DNA of 64,000 nucleotides from the NCBI RefSeq assembly GCF_004963255.1, contig NZ_SUGA01000009.1, forward strand, positions 62,001 through 126,000. Direction: 5' to 3'. Positions 35,085-44,763 of the stretch are shown piece after piece (the first letter of the stretch is position 1; the number at the start of each line of letters is the position of its first letter). The notes under the pieces are model-generated. The model did no database searches and had not been told where the DNA came from. It was given only the letters and a program-made list of their open reading frames with translations. Both the position numbers and the translations under genes were made by a program. This stretch comes from Mesorhizobium sp. (GTDB lineage: Bacteria > Pseudomonadota > Alphaproteobacteria > Rhizobiales > Rhizobiaceae).

Positions 35085-37754
35085 CTACGCGGCTTCCAGC
35101 GCCGCCTTCACCGCCGCGATCGCGTCATTTGCCTTGGATGCATCCGGACCACCGGCTTGCGCCATGTCGGGCCGGCCGCCTCCGCCCTGCCCGCCAAGCG
35201 CGGCCGACGCGACGCGGACCAGATCGACGGCGCTGAAGCGGCCAGTCAGGTCGTCGGTGACGCCGACGACCACGCTCGCCTTGTTGTCCTCGCCAGCGCC
35301 GACAAAGACGACCACGCCGGAGCCAAGCGTCTTCTTGCCGGCATCGGCCAGCGGCTTCAGGTCCTTCGGCGCCACACCGGAAACCGCCTTGCCGAGGAAA
35401 CCGACGCCGGCAACCGTCTCGTTCGCGGCCGGGGCATCGGCAACGGCCGAACCGCCGCCCAGCGCCAGCTTCTTGCGCGCCTCGGTCAGCTCCTTTTCGA
35501 GCTTCTTGCGCTCTTCGAGCAGCGCCTCGACACGCGACGGCACATCGGCCGGCGCAATCTTCAGGGTCGCAGCCGCGGCCTTCAGTCGCTTGTCCTGCTC
35601 GTCGAGATGCCTGCGTGCCGCCTCGCCGGTCAGCGCCTCGATGCGGCGCACGCCGGCCGCGACAGCACTGTCCGAGAGAATGCGAACCAGGCCGATATCG
35701 CCAGTCGACCTGACATGCGTGCCGCCGCAAAGCTCGACCGAATAGGGACGATTGGCCTTAGCGCCGTGCAGGCCGGTGCCCATCGACACGACGCGCACCT
35801 CGTCGCCGTATTTCTCGCCGAACAGCGCCATCGCGCCCTCGGCGATGGCGTCATCGACCGACATCAGCCGCGTCGTTACCGGGCTGTTCTGCACGACGAT
35901 CTCGTTCGCCATGCGCTCGACCTCCTCGAGCTCGTCAGCCGAGATCGGCTTGTTGTGCGAGATGTCGAAGCGCAGGCGGTCGGGCGCGACCAGCGAGCCC
36001 TTCTGCGCCACGTGAGTGCCCAGCACCTCGCGCAGTGCCTCATGGATGAGATGCGTCGCCGAATGGTTGGCGCGCAGCTTCGAGCGGCGGGCATGGTCGA
36101 CCTTGAGCTCGACCGCAGCACCGGTCTTCACCGTGCCTTTGACCACTTTGCCCAGATGCACGAACAGACCGTCGGCCTTCTTCTGGGTATCGGAAACCTC
36201 GATCGAGAAGCCCTCGCCGGAGATGACGCCGGTATCGCCCATCTGGCCGCCGGATTCGCCATAGAACGGCGTCTGGTTGACGACCACGGCGATCGCATCG
36301 CCCTGGGAGGCGCTGTCGATCGTCTTGCCATCCTTTACCAGCGCCTGGACGATGCCTTCCGCAGCTTCAGTCTCGTAGCCGAGGAATTCGGTCGCGCCCG
36401 TCTTTTCGCGCACCGAGAACCAGACCGTCTCGGTCGCGGCCTCGCCCGAGCCCGCCCAATGCGCGCGCGCCTCGGCCTTCTGCCGCTCCATCGCGTCGGT
36501 GAAGCCGGCGATGTCGACCGAGATGCTGCGCTGGCGGAGCGCATCCTGCGTCAGGTCGAGCGGGAAGCCGTAGGTGTCATAGAGCTTGAAGGCCGTCTCG
36601 CCGTCCAGCATGTCGCCGGCATGAAGCGTCTCGGTGGCGTCCGAAAGCAGGCCGAGGCCGCGCACCAGCGTCTTGCGGAAGCGCGTTTCCTCGAGCTTCA
36701 GCGTCTCGGTGATCAGCGCCTCTCCGCGCACCAGCTCGGGATAGGCCTGGCCCATCTCGCGCACAAGCGCCGGCACCAGCTGCCACATCAGCGGTTCCTT
36801 GGCGCTGAGCAGCTGCGCGTGGCGCATGGCACGGCGCATGATGCGGCGCAGCACATAGCCTCGGCCTTCGTTGGACGGCAGCACGCCATCGGCCACCAGG
36901 AAGGCGGATGACCGCAGGTGATCCGCGATCACGCGATAGGACGCAACGTTCTCCGTATTTGGCCCGTGGCCGAGCGCCGAGGAGGCGGCATCGATCAGAT
37001 GCTTGAACAGGTCGGTCTCGAAGACGCTTTCGACGCCTTGCAGGATGGAGGCCATGCGCTCCAGCCCCATGCCGGTGTCGATCGAGGGCCGCGGCAGGTC
37101 AATACGCTCTTCCTTCGTCACCTGCTCATACTGCATGAACACCAGGTTCCAGAATTCCAGAAACCGGTCGCCATCCTCCTCCGGGCTGCCGGGCGGGCCG
37201 CCCCAGATATGCTCGCCGCGGTCGATGAAGATCTCCGAGCAGGGACCGCACGGGCCGGTGTCGCCCATCGCCCAGAAATTGTCCGAGGTCGGAATGCGGA
37301 TAATGCGGTCGTCGGAAAAACCGGCGATCTTCTTCCAGTAAGCTGCCGCCTCATCGTCGGTGTGATAGACGGTGACGAGCAGCTTGTCTTTCTTCAGGCC
37401 GAAACCCTTGGTGATCAGGTTCCAGGCAAGCTCGATCGCGCGCTCCTTGAAATAGTCGCCGAACGAGAAATTGCCGAGCATCTCGAAGAAGGTGAGATGG
37501 CGGGCGGTGTAGCCGACATTGTCGAGATCGTTATGCTTCCCGCCGGCGCGCACGCTCTTCTGCGCGGTCGCGGCGCGCGAATAGGAGCGCTTCTCCAGGC
37601 CGGTGAAAACGTTCTTGAACTGCACCATGCCGGCGTTGGTGAACATCAGCGTCGGGTCGTTGCGCGGCACCAGCGGGCTGGAGGCGACGATCTCGTGGCC
37701 CTCCTTGCGGAAGTAGTCGAGGAATGTCGACCGGATGTCGTTCACGCCACTCAT
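35085..37754 (-). CDS. alaS: Alanine--tRNA ligase
   Basis: An 889-residue class II synthetase. It begins [29 protein letters not shown], with class II motif 1-3 region through [15 protein letters not shown] and [14 protein letters not shown]. The editing domain has [16 protein letters not shown] (HxxxH) and [14 protein letters not shown] (CxxxH) zinc ligands, followed by a coiled-coil and the C-Ala domain. ATG 37754 follows AAGG by about 9 nt. It is the last gene of the leftward recA-alaS stretch, with the recA terminator between. Confidence 0.97.
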   Translation of the reverse strand: MSGVNDIRSTFLDYFRKEGHEIVASSPLVPRNDPTLMFTNAGMVQFKNVFTGLEKRSYSRAATAQKSVRAGGKHNDLDNVGYTARHLTFFEMLGNFSFGDYFKERAIELAWNLITKGFGLKKDKLLVTVYHTDDEAAAYWKKIAGFSDDRIIRIPTSDNFWAMGDTGPCGPCSEIFIDRGEHIWGGPPGSPEEDGDRFLEFWNLVFMQYEQVTKEERIDLPRPSIDTGMGLERMASILQGVESVFETDLFKHLIDAASSALGHGPNTENVASYRVIADHLRSSAFLVADGVLPSNEGRGYVLRRIMRRAMRHAQLLSAKEPLMWQLVPALVREMGQAYPELVRGEALITETLKLEETRFRKTLVRGLGLLSDATETLHAGDMLDGETAFKLYDTYGFPLDLTQDALRQRSISVDIAGFTDAMERQKAEARAHWAGSGEAATETVWFSVREKTGATEFLGYETEAAEGIVQALVKDGKTIDSASQGDAIAVVVNQTPFYGESGGQMGDTGVISGEGFSIEVSDTQKKADGLFVHLGKVVKGTVKTGAAVELKVDHARRSKLRANHSATHLIHEALREVLGTHVAQKGSLVAPDRLRFDISHNKPISADELEEVERMANEIVVQNSPVTTRLMSVDDAIAEGAMALFGEKYGDEVRVVSMGTGLHGAKANRPYSVELCGGTHVRSTGDIGLVRILSDSAVAAGVRRIEALTGEAARRHLDEQDKRLKAAAATLKIAPADVPSRVEALLEERKKLEKELTEARKKLALGGGSAVADAPAANETVAGVGFLGKAVSGVAPKDLKPLADAGKKTLGSGVVVFVGAGEDNKASVVVGVTDDLTGRFSAVDLVRVASAALGGQGGGGRPDMAQAGGPDASKANDAIAAVKAALEAA

Positions 37755-38082
37755 TGCACACTGCCTTTTTCGCAAGAACCACCGGCCCGGCCGGCGGCAA
37801 ATGGGCTTTGGTATTTCAGAAGATAGATGGGCCTTTTAGCGATAGCTCTTGAGCCTGTCCAGAAACACGGAGTTGGGCCAATCGGCAAGCGGGCAGCGGC
37901 TCAACACCCCCCGCGAAACGCAAAACCGCCGGCGCGAAGGCCGGCGGTTCGGGTACGCAGTACTCAAGAACGCGATTACATAAGCATAACCAAATAAACC
38001 AGGATTGTGGCCGAACTCCGGCTAACCCGACGAATTGCCCGCGCCGAACAGGAAACCGCTACGCAATCTTCCTGGACCGGCC
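37755..38082. other. 328-bp intergenic region between recA and alaS
   Basis: Contains the recA terminator at 37924-37949 and, left of it, the alaS promoter region. No additional gene or RNA is apparent. The T/A-rich stretch around 37975-38005 has no recognisable signal. Confidence 0.5.
37924..37949 (-). terminator. Rho-independent terminator of recA
   Basis: A perfect 10-bp stem AACCGCCGGC/GCCGGCGGTT with 6-nt loop, followed on the minus strand by TTGCGTTTCG. It lies about 135 bp after the recA stop. Confidence 0.7.
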
Positions 38083-39180
38083 CTACATGGCGCCGGCTTC
38101 GTCCTCGAAACCGTCGTCCCCGCCTTCGGAGCCGCCATTCTCAAGGAATTTCTCGGCGATCAGCCCCGCATTCTGCCGAAGCGCCATCTCAATCTCGCGT
38201 GCCGTGTCGGGATTGTCGCGCAGGAACAGCTTGGCGTTCTCGCGACCCTGGCCGAGACGCTGCGAATTATAGGAAAACCAGGCGCCCGACTTCTCGACCA
38301 CGCCGGCCTTGACGCCGAGATCGACAAGCTCGCCGGTCTTGGACACGCCCTCGCCATACATGATGTCGAACTCGACCACCTTGAAGGGCGGGGCCAGCTT
38401 GTTCTTGACCACCTTGACGCGGGTCTGGTTGCCCACGACCTCGTCTCGGTCCTTGACCGAGCCGATGCGGCGGATGTCGAGGCGCACCGATGCGTAGAAT
38501 TTCAGCGCATTGCCGCCGGTCGTGGTTTCGGGCGAGCCGAACATGACGCCGATCTTCATGCGGATCTGGTTGATGAAGATGACCATGGTGTTGGAGCGCG
38601 AGATCGAGGCGGTCAGCTTGCGCAGCGCCTGGCTCATCAGGCGGGCCTGGAGACCGGGCAGCGCGTCGCCCATCTCGCCCTCGATTTCAGCGCGCGGCGT
38701 GAGCGCCGCGACCGAATCGACCACCAGCACATCGATGGCGCCCGAACGCACCAGCGTGTCGCAGATTTCCAGCGCCTGCTCGCCGGTGTCGGGCTGCGAG
38801 ATCAGGAGGTTCTCGAGGTCGACGCCAAGCTTGCGGGCATAGACCGGATCGAGCGCGTGCTCGGCATCGACGAAAGCGCAGATGCCGCCCTTCTTCTGCG
38901 CTTCCGCAACCGTGTGCAGCGCTAGCGTCGTCTTGCCCGAGCTTTCCGGCCCGTAGATCTCGACGATACGGCCGCGCGGCAGCCCGCCGACGCCAAGCGC
39001 GATGTCGAGGCCGAGCGAGCCGGTCGGTACGGTTTCGATCTCGACCGCCTGCTCGTTGGCGCCGAGCCGCATGATCGAGCCCTTGCCGAAAGCGCGCTCG
39101 ATTTGCGACAGCGCCGCGTCCAGAGCCTTTGATTTGTCCACTGCCTTATCCTCTACAAGCCGCAAAGTATTCTGAGCCAT
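38083..39180 (-). CDS. recA: Recombinase RecA
   Basis: A 365-residue Rec[24 protein letters not shown] starts the core; Walker A is [12 protein letters not shown], and Walker B is [51 protein letters not shown] is the DNA-binding loop 2 region. The acidic C-terminus ([18 protein letters not shown]) is typical. AGGGG lies about 9 nt before the ATG. It drives strand exchange and LexA cleavage. A LexA-type site lies in its promoter (39236-39264). Confidence 0.98.
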   Translation of the reverse strand: MAQNTLRLVEDKAVDKSKALDAALSQIERAFGKGSIMRLGANEQAVEIETVPTGSLGLDIALGVGGLPRGRIVEIYGPESSGKTTLALHTVAEAQKKGGICAFVDAEHALDPVYARKLGVDLENLLISQPDTGEQALEICDTLVRSGAIDVLVVDSVAALTPRAEIEGEMGDALPGLQARLMSQALRKLTASISRSNTMVIFINQIRMKIGVMFGSPETTTGGNALKFYASVRLDIRRIGSVKDRDEVVGNQTRVKVVKNKLAPPFKVVEFDIMYGEGVSKTGELVDLGVKAGVVEKSGAWFSYNSQRLGQGRENAKLFLRDNPDTAREIEMALRQNAGLIAEKFLENGGSEGGDDGFEDEAGAM

Positions 39181-39235
39181 GATACATCACCCCTTGGTCG
39201 TCAATGAAGGCCGGACAATCCGTGATCCCTGCTGT

Positions 39236-39264
39236 TTTGTACCTTTTTTGTTCTCATTTGGCAA
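39236..39264 (-). promoter_or_regulatory. recA promoter with LexA-type (SOS) box
   Basis: On the minus strand TTGCCA (39264-39259) and TACAAA (39241-39236) are 17 bp apart, about 60 bp before the recA ATG. Between them, 39253-39239 reads GAAC-N7-GTAC, one mismatch from the alphaproteobacterial SOS consensus GAAC-N7-GAAC. The overlap with the spacer is where a repressor would block transcription. Confidence 0.65.
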
Positions 39265-39462
39265 GGGGCAACAAATATCTGAAAAACAATCAATATCTGG
39301 ATTTGTTCTATTTTTGTCTCACCAGGGCTAGTGCGGAGCACAACCGCTGGTCCAGAAGAGATTTCGATATCCGGCCATCCCGAATCGCGAGCCCGATTGC
39401 AGGGCGACCCGGGGAAACCTAGTGTGCGCAGCCGCACGATCAATGAAAGTCAGCGACCCGAA

Positions 39463-40416
39463 ATGCCGACATTCCCAACTATCCTGGCCCCAACGATCCT
39501 GGCTTTGGGCGGCGCCCATATCGACCGGCGCGGCCAGGTCGCGGGCACCTATGTGCCCGCCGCCTCCAATCCCGGCATGATGCGCGAGGATGTCGGCGGC
39601 GTCGTTTTCAACGCGCTGCGCAGCGTGGTGAAGCGCGGCGTGCCGGCCTCGCTGATCTCGGTGCGCGGCGGCGACGCGGCGGCGGACACAGTTGCCTCGG
39701 CGATCGACAACGCGGGGATAACGGACCTCTCGGTGGTGTTCCTCGACCGCACGACGCCGAGCTACACGGCGCTGATCGACGCCGAGGGCGAATTGATCGT
39801 CGGACTGGCCGACATGGCGCTCTACGACCTCGCCTTTCCCAAGCAGATAAGGCGTTCCAAGGTGCGCGAGGCGATCGCCGCGGCCGACGCCATTTTGTGC
39901 GACGCTAACCTGCCGACCGCGGCGCTGGAGCGCCTGGTTGCGCTCGCCGGCGACCGGCCGGTCTTCGCCATCGCCGTCTCGCCAGCCAAGGTCGTCCGCC
40001 TGGCGCCTCTGCTCAGTGATCTGTCGTTGCTCTTCATGAACCGCCGCGAAGCCGCCGCGCTGGTTCGCGCCGAAATGTCAGGAGAAGCCCTTGTCGACGC
40101 ACTCAGGCAGGTCGGCCTGAACGCCGGCGTGATCACGGCCGGCAGCGCTCCGGTGCTGGGCTTCGACGACGCCGGCATCTTCGAAATCGACCCGCCGGCG
40201 CCGCGCCGGGTCGCCGACGTGACCGGCGCCGGCGATGCGCTGACCGGCGCGACGGTCGCCGCCCTGCTGCACGGCCTGCCGCTGCGCACCGCACTGCGCG
40301 AGGGCGTCGCGGCGGCAATGCTCGCCATAGAAAGCGCCGAGGCCGTGCCGTCCCTTACGACCGCCAATTTCACGCAGGCGCTTGCCCTTGTGCCGGAGGC
40401 ACGGGAGGTGGCATAG
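39463..40416 (+). CDS. PfkB-family carbohydrate kinase, probably pseudouridine kinase
   Basis: A 317-residue ribokinase-fold enzyme. ILALGGAHIDRRGQVAG starts the fold and RVADVTGAGDALTGATVAALL carries the PfkB signature with catalytic Asp. GGVVFNALRSV and RVRGG-type contacts fit a nucleoside or sugar substrate. The neighbour psuG strongly suggests it phosphorylates pseudouridine, as PsuK does. ATG 39463 is used because the longer frame reads the recA promoter region. It is 40 bp upstream of psuG and cotranscribed with it. Confidence 0.85.
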   Translation: MPTFPTILAPTILALGGAHIDRRGQVAGTYVPAASNPGMMREDVGGVVFNALRSVVKRGVPASLISVRGGDAAADTVASAIDNAGITDLSVVFLDRTTPSYTALIDAEGELIVGLADMALYDLAFPKQIRRSKVREAIAAADAILCDANLPTAALERLVALAGDRPVFAIAVSPAKVVRLAPLLSDLSLLFMNRREAAALVRAEMSGEALVDALRQVGLNAGVITAGSAPVLGFDDAGIFEIDPPAPRRVADVTGAGDALTGATVAALLHGLPLRTALREGVAAAMLAIESAEAVPSLTTANFTQALALVPEAREVA

Positions 40417-40456
40417 GGCCACCGACAATCTACTTCCTCCTTGTCGGAGAACAGCC

Positions 40457-41374
40457 ATGACGCCGCAAACCGCCCGCCCCTTCGTCGATGTCCACCCGCC
40501 CGTGGCGGAGGCGCTCGCCGCCGGCCGGCCCGTGGTGGCGCTGGAATCGACCATCATCACCCACGGCATGCCCTACCCCGACAATGGCGCGATGGCGGCC
40601 AAGGTCGAGCAGATCATCATTGATGCCGGCGCGGTGCCGGCGACGATCGCCGTGGTCAACGGCCGCATCAAGATCGGCCTGTCCGACGGCGAACGCGAAT
40701 CGCTCGCCATGACCGGCGACGCCATGAAGCTGTCGCGTGCCGATATCGGCTTTGCGGTGGCGCAAGGGCGCACCGGCGGCACCACGGTGGCCGCCACCAT
40801 GATCGCCGCGCATATGGCCGGCATAAAAGTGTTTGCCACCGGCGGCATCGGCGGTGTCCACAAGGGTGCCGAGAAAAGCTTCGACATCTCGGCCGATCTC
40901 GACGAGCTGGCGCGCACGCCTGTCATCGTCGTCTCGGCCGGCGCCAAGGCGATCCTCGACATCGAAAAGACGCTGGAAGTGCTGGAGACGCGTGGTGTGC
41001 CGGTCATCGGCCATGGCAGCGAAACCATGCCCGCCTTCTGGTCCAGGCAATCGCCCTTCCGCGCGCCGCTGACGCTGCAGGCGCCTGAGGACATCGCGCA
41101 TTTCTACCGGACGCGGCAGGCGCTGGGCATCGGCGGCGGCATCCTGGTCGCCAATCCCGTGCCGCAAAACGACGAGATTCCGGCCGACGAAATGGCCGGC
41201 TATATCGATGCCGCGCAGAAAGCAGCGGAAGCCCAGAACGTGACCGGCAAGGCGGTGACGCCGTTCCTCCTGTCGAAGATCCTGGAACTCACCGGCGGCC
41301 GCAGCCTCAAGACCAACATCGCGCTGGTCGAGAACAACGCCCGGCTTGCGGCGGAGATTGCGAAGGCGCTGTAG
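40457..41374 (+). CDS. psuG: Pseudouridine-5'-phosphate glycosidase
   Basis: A 305-residue enzyme that splits (or makes) the C-C bond of pseudouridine 5'-phosphate, giving uracil and ribose 5-phosphate. ALESTIITHGMPYPDN carries the active-site Glu, VFATGGIGGVHKGAEKSFDISADLDEL the catalytic Lys, and GIGGGILVANPVP the phosphate loop. GGAG lies 6-7 nt before ATG 40457. With the PfkB kinase it forms a complete pseudouridine-salvage pair, but no transporter is next to it. Confidence 0.95.
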   Translation: MTPQTARPFVDVHPPVAEALAAGRPVVALESTIITHGMPYPDNGAMAAKVEQIIIDAGAVPATIAVVNGRIKIGLSDGERESLAMTGDAMKLSRADIGFAVAQGRTGGTTVAATMIAAHMAGIKVFATGGIGGVHKGAEKSFDISADLDELARTPVIVVSAGAKAILDIEKTLEVLETRGVPVIGHGSETMPAFWSRQSPFRAPLTLQAPEDIAHFYRTRQALGIGGGILVANPVPQNDEIPADEMAGYIDAAQKAAEAQNVTGKAVTPFLLSKILELTGGRSLKTNIALVENNARLAAEIAKAL

Positions 41375-41384
41375 AGGCACGCGG

Positions 41385-41545
41385 CGAAGCCCCCTCACCC
41401 GGATTGCCAAGGCCGAATTGCGAAGAGCAATTCGGGGCAATCCGACCTCTCCCCGAGGGGAGAGGAGCTGCTAGCGCCCGCGCCAACCTCTTCTCCCCAG
41501 CGGGGAGAAGGTGGCCGCGAAGCGGCCGGATGAGGGGGCGGCCTA
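41385..41545. repeat. RIME-like palindromic element between psuG and tfoX-like gene
   Basis: Approximate inverted ends (CCCCCTCACCCGGA at left; CCGGATGAGGGGGCGG at right) enclose hairpins such as CCGAATTGCgaagaGCAATTCGG, CTCCCC/GGGGAG and TTCTCCCC/GGGGAGAA. It is the same family as 11971-12179 and lies between convergent genes. Confidence 0.65.
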
Positions 41546-41581
41546 GACGTGCCCTTCACAGTGTTTCAACAGCAGGTCAAA

Positions 41582-41905
41582 TCACTTCCCCGCCCGTCTT
41601 CCCGCCTCATACGCCCGCCGCGCCCACACGGCCATCTCGTCGGGATCGTCGAACGCCTCGTCCGGCACGCTCCAATAGGGCATCGCCACGTCCTTGCCGT
41701 GGCGCGAGCCGATATAGGTCCACTGGCTGCAGCCGGCGGCCTCGAAATCGGGAATGGTTTCCTCATCCGCCTTGAGCATCAGCTCGCCGCGTACCACCAC
41801 CGCGACGATAACGCCGTCGCAATAGATGCCCTTGCCGCCGAACAGTTTGCGGATGCTGATCGGCCCAAGGCTTTCGAACAGTTCTTCGAGGCGCGTATTA
41901 TCCAT
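41582..41905 (-). CDS. TfoX/Sxy N-terminal domain protein
   Basis: A 107-residue protein with the TfoX N-terminal domain: LEELFESLGPISIRKLFGGKGIYCDGVIVAVVVRGELMLKAD, then YWSVPDEAFDDPDEMAVWARRAY. The full TfoX/Sxy competence regulator has a second domain that is missing here, as in many alphaproteobacterial homologues whose function is unknown. A role in competence should not be assumed. It is divergent from the GFA gene. Confidence 0.88.
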   Translation of the reverse strand: MDNTRLEELFESLGPISIRKLFGGKGIYCDGVIVAVVVRGELMLKADEETIPDFEAAGCSQWTYIGSRHGKDVAMPYWSVPDEAFDDPDEMAVWARRAYEAGRRAGK

Positions 41906-41994
41906 GCCGCGATCATCTCATCCGCCAAGGGCCTTGTCATCGCCGCAACCAAAAGCATGCTGACAGGTTGAAACCTGGAAACGGAGTTCCCGCC

Positions 41995-42492
41995 ATGCCC
42001 GTCCTGCTCAAAGGCTCCTGCCGCTGCGGCGCCGTCAGCTTCGAGGTGCAAAGCCACACGCCGGTGCCGTTCATGCTCTGCTATTGCTCGATCTGCCGCA
42101 AGCAGCAGGGCGGCGGCGGTTTCGCCATCAATCTCGGCGCCGACTACGAAACGATGAAAATCAGGGGCAAGCGCAGCCTCGGCGTCTACCGCGCCAAGAT
42201 CGAGGACGACGAGCACCCGCATTGCGAGGTCTCGACCGGCGAGCGCAATTTCTGCCGCAAATGCGGCTCGGCGCTCTGGCTCTACGACCCGACCTGGCCG
42301 GATCTCGTGCACCCCTTCGCCTCGGCAATCGACACCGACCTGCCGAAGCCGCCGGAAAAGGTGCATCTGATGCTGAAATACAAGGCGAACTGGGTCGAGC
42401 CGGTGGTCGGCAAGAAGGATAAGGTATTCGAGGTCTACCCCGAGGAATCGATCGCCGACTGGCACAAGCGAACTGGGATGTGGGTCGACTAG
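41995..42492 (+). CDS. GFA-family zinc-binding protein
   Basis: A 165-residue protein of the GFA (glutathione-dependent formaldehyde-activating, Mss4-like) fold. Three Cys clusters for two zinc sites are visible: GSCRCGAVSFEV, CYCSICRKQQGG and NFCRKCGSALWLYD. Most such proteins have no proven activity despite the name. ATG 41995 follows a GGAG by about 10 nt. The long insertion KRSLGVYRAKIEDDEH is within family variation. It is convergent with sufA. Confidence 0.87.
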   Translation: MPVLLKGSCRCGAVSFEVQSHTPVPFMLCYCSICRKQQGGGGFAINLGADYETMKIRGKRSLGVYRAKIEDDEHPHCEVSTGERNFCRKCGSALWLYDPTWPDLVHPFASAIDTDLPKPPEKVHLMLKYKANWVEPVVGKKDKVFEVYPEESIADWHKRTGMWVD

Positions 42493-42524
42493 TCTCTTCG
42501 CCCCGTTGACGAGGCCAAGGAAGA

Positions 42525-42905
42525 TCAGGCCGAAGCGCGCGCCTCGGCAAGGGCCTTGAGATCAGCCGGCTTCAATTCGACGGATTCGCCGCAGCCGCAG
42601 GCCGAACTCTGGTTCGGGTTCTTGAAGGTGAAGCCGGTGCGCAACGTCGTCTGTTCGAAATCCATCTCGGTGCCGAACAGGAAGAGCGCGGCTTCCGGCG
42701 CGACATAGACATGCGCGCCGTCGCGCTCGATATGGTCGTCCTTGGGGTTCGGCTCGGTCACCAGATCGATGGTGTATTCCATGCCGGCGCAGCCGCCCTT
42801 CTTGATGCCGAGCCGGATGCCATGCGCGTTGTCGCGCGCGGCCACGATCTCGCGCACGCGGTCGGCGGCCTTTTCGGTCATCGTGATGACGGCGAAGCGT
42901 CCCAT
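42525..42905 (-). CDS. sufA: A-type iron-sulfur scaffold/carrier (SufA/HesB family)
   Basis: A 126-residue HesB/IscA-type carrier. KKGGCAGMEYTIDLV holds the first cluster Cys and SSACGCGESVEL the C-x-C pair. It receives Fe-S clusters from SufBCD and delivers them to apoproteins. ATG 42905 is preceded by GAAGGA; an ATG at 42920 is possible. It is the last gene of the leftward suf operon, 101 bp after sufT. ErpA-like or SufA-like naming cannot be fixed by eye; the position supports SufA. Confidence 0.9.
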   Translation of the reverse strand: MGRFAVITMTEKAADRVREIVAARDNAHGIRLGIKKGGCAGMEYTIDLVTEPNPKDDHIERDGAHVYVAPEAALFLFGTEMDFEQTTLRTGFTFKNPNQSSACGCGESVELKPADLKALAEARASA

Positions 42906-43006
42906 ATTTTCCTTCTCCATTCCCTGCAGGTTCAAGGCCTGCCGAATGATTCTCACCTAAAATGGTGAAGTTTTACCGCTGGCGCAAGTGCGCCAGCATG
43001 TGCCTG

Positions 43007-43420
43007 CTAGTACCAACCCACCGCGACCTGCGCCTCTTCCGACATGCGGTCAGGCGTCCATGGCGGGTCGAACACCATGTTGACCTCGACACCGGAAACG
43101 CCTTCGACGGCGCCGACGGCGTTCTCGACCCAGCCCGGCATCTCGCCGGCCACGGGGCAGCCCGGCGCGGTCAGCGTCATGTCGATCTTGACTGAACGGT
43201 CGTCCTCAATGTCGATCTTGTAGACGAGGCCAAGCTCGTAGATGTCGGCCGGGATTTCCGGGTCATAGACCGTCTTCAGCGCCGAGACGATGTCGTCGGT
43301 CAGCCGCGCCAACTCGTCGGCGGGGATAGCCGAGGCCGAGACGATACCGTTGCCGGCCGTTTCCGGACCAGCCGTTTCCGGAGCAGTCTCTTGGGTCGCG
43401 CTCACATCGTTCATCATCAT
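43007..43420 (-). CDS. sufT: SUF-associated MIP18/DUF59 protein
   Basis: A 137-residue protein with an N-terminal low-complexity extension (residues 1-33) and a MIP18-family (DUF59) core: ARLTDDIVSALKTVYDPEIPADIYELGLVYKIDI, and MTLTAPGCPVAGEMPGWVENAV with the conserved Cys. It assists Fe-S cluster maturation or carriage. Three consecutive ATGs (43420, 43417, 43414) overlap the sufS stop in a TGATGATGATG junction; I take the first. It sits between sufS and sufA, as in Agrobacterium suf operons. Confidence 0.88.
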   Translation of the reverse strand: MMMNDVSATQETAPETAGPETAGNGIVSASAIPADELARLTDDIVSALKTVYDPEIPADIYELGLVYKIDIEDDRSVKIDMTLTAPGCPVAGEMPGWVENAVGAVEGVSGVEVNMVFDPPWTPDRMSEEAQVAVGWY

Positions 43421-44661
43421 CACCCGAAGAACTTTCGCGCCTTTTCCAGCGCCTCGGCCAAAGCGTCGACTTCGGCCCTGGTATTATACATGCCGAACGA
43501 TGCCCTGCATGTGGAGGTGACGCCGAAGCGTTTCAACAGCGGCTGGGCGCAATGCGTGCCCGCGCGGACCGCAACACCCTGCCGGTCGATCACCATCGAC
43601 ACGTCATGCGCATGGATGCCCTGCAACTCGAACGAGATGATGGCGCCCTTGCCGGGCGCGTCGCCGAAGATGCGCAAGGAGTTGATCGCCCGCAGCCGCT
43701 CATGCGCGTAGGCCTTGAGGTCCGCCTCATGTACTGCGATGCGCTCGCGGCCCACCTTCTCCATATAGTCCAACGCGGCGCCGAGCCCAATCGCCTGCAC
43801 GATCGGCGGCGTGCCAGCCTCGAAACGGTGCGGCGGCTCGTTGTAGGTGACGATGTCCTCCGTCACCTCCTCGATCATCTCACCGCCGCCCATGAAGGGC
43901 CGCATCTCTTCCAGCCTGTCCTTCTTGCCGTAGAGCACGCCGATTCCCGACGGGCCGTAGACCTTGTGTCCCGTGAAGACGAAGAAATCGCAGTCGAGAT
44001 CCTGCACGTCGATCGGCATGTGCACCGCGCTCTGGCTGCCGTCCACGAGGACCGGAATTCCACGCGCATGCGCGATGCGCACGATCTCCTTGATCGGCGT
44101 CACCGTGCCCAGCGCGTTGGACATCTGCGTGATGGCGACCAGCTTGGTGCGGTCGGTCAGGCGCTTCTCGAATTCCTCGATGTGAAACGCGCCGAGATCG
44201 TCGACCGGCACCCAGACCAGCTTGGCGCCCTGCCGCTCGCGGATGAAATGCCACGGCACTATGTTGGAATGGTGCTCCATGATCGACAGCACGATCTCGT
44301 CGCCCTCGCCGATCCGCGGCATGCCCCAGCCATAGGCGACCGTGTTGATCGCCGAGGTGGTGTTCGAGGTGAAGACGATATTGTCAGTGCTCGGCGCGTT
44401 CAAAAACCGCTGCACCGACTTGCGGGCATTCTCATAGGCATCGGTCGCGGCGTTCGACAAAAAATGCAGGCCGCGATGGACGTTGGCATATTCCTGGGAA
44501 TAGGCGTGCTGGATGGTGTCGAGCACCACCTGCGGCTTCTGTGCCGAAGCGCCATTGTCGAGATAGACCAGCGGCTTGCCATAGACCTGGCGCGACAGGA
44601 TCGGGAAGTCGCGGCGGATCGCCTCGACGTCGTATGGGGTGGTTTCGATCTTCTGGTCCAT
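43420..44661 (-). CDS. sufS: Cysteine desulfurase SufS
   Basis: A 413-residue group II cysteine desulfurase. FPILSRQVYGKPLVYLDNGASAQKPQVV is the SufS start; the PLP Lys is in FFVFTGHKVYGPSGIG; the catalytic loop is VRAGTHCAQPLLKRFG with the persulfide Cys. It supplies sulfur to SufBCD. ATG 44661 has AAGGA 8 nt upstream. A palindromic half-element separates it from sufD, while it overlaps sufT at its end. A second, group I desulfurase is the first gene of the same operon. Confidence 0.95.
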   Translation of the reverse strand: MDQKIETTPYDVEAIRRDFPILSRQVYGKPLVYLDNGASAQKPQVVLDTIQHAYSQEYANVHRGLHFLSNAATDAYENARKSVQRFLNAPSTDNIVFTSNTTSAINTVAYGWGMPRIGEGDEIVLSIMEHHSNIVPWHFIRERQGAKLVWVPVDDLGAFHIEEFEKRLTDRTKLVAITQMSNALGTVTPIKEIVRIAHARGIPVLVDGSQSAVHMPIDVQDLDCDFFVFTGHKVYGPSGIGVLYGKKDRLEEMRPFMGGGEMIEEVTEDIVTYNEPPHRFEAGTPPIVQAIGLGAALDYMEKVGRERIAVHEADLKAYAHERLRAINSLRIFGDAPGKGAIISFELQGIHAHDVSMVIDRQGVAVRAGTHCAQPLLKRFGVTSTCRASFGMYNTRAEVDALAEALEKARKFFG

Positions 44662-44694
44662 TTCGAAGTCCTTGCCGGCCAAAGCCGCGATCCT

Positions 44695-44763
44695 TCCAAC
44701 ACCCCTCATCCGTCCGAGCTTCGCTCGGCCACCTTCTCCCACAAGGGGGAGAAGGTTAGGCGC
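44695..44763. repeat. RIME-like half element inside the suf operon
   Basis: CACCCCTCATCCGTCCGAG with two hairpins (CGAGC/GCTCG and CCTTCTCCC/GGGAGAAGG) matches the left arm of 11971-12179 but has no mirror-image right half. It lies in the gap between sufD and sufS, reaching the sufD stop codon. Confidence 0.7.

Noticed and set aside
41582..41905. Reading the TfoX-like gene as evidence of natural competence
   Set aside because: Only the N-terminal TfoX domain is present, and such short forms are common in bacteria not known to be competent; no com or pil gene is in the window.
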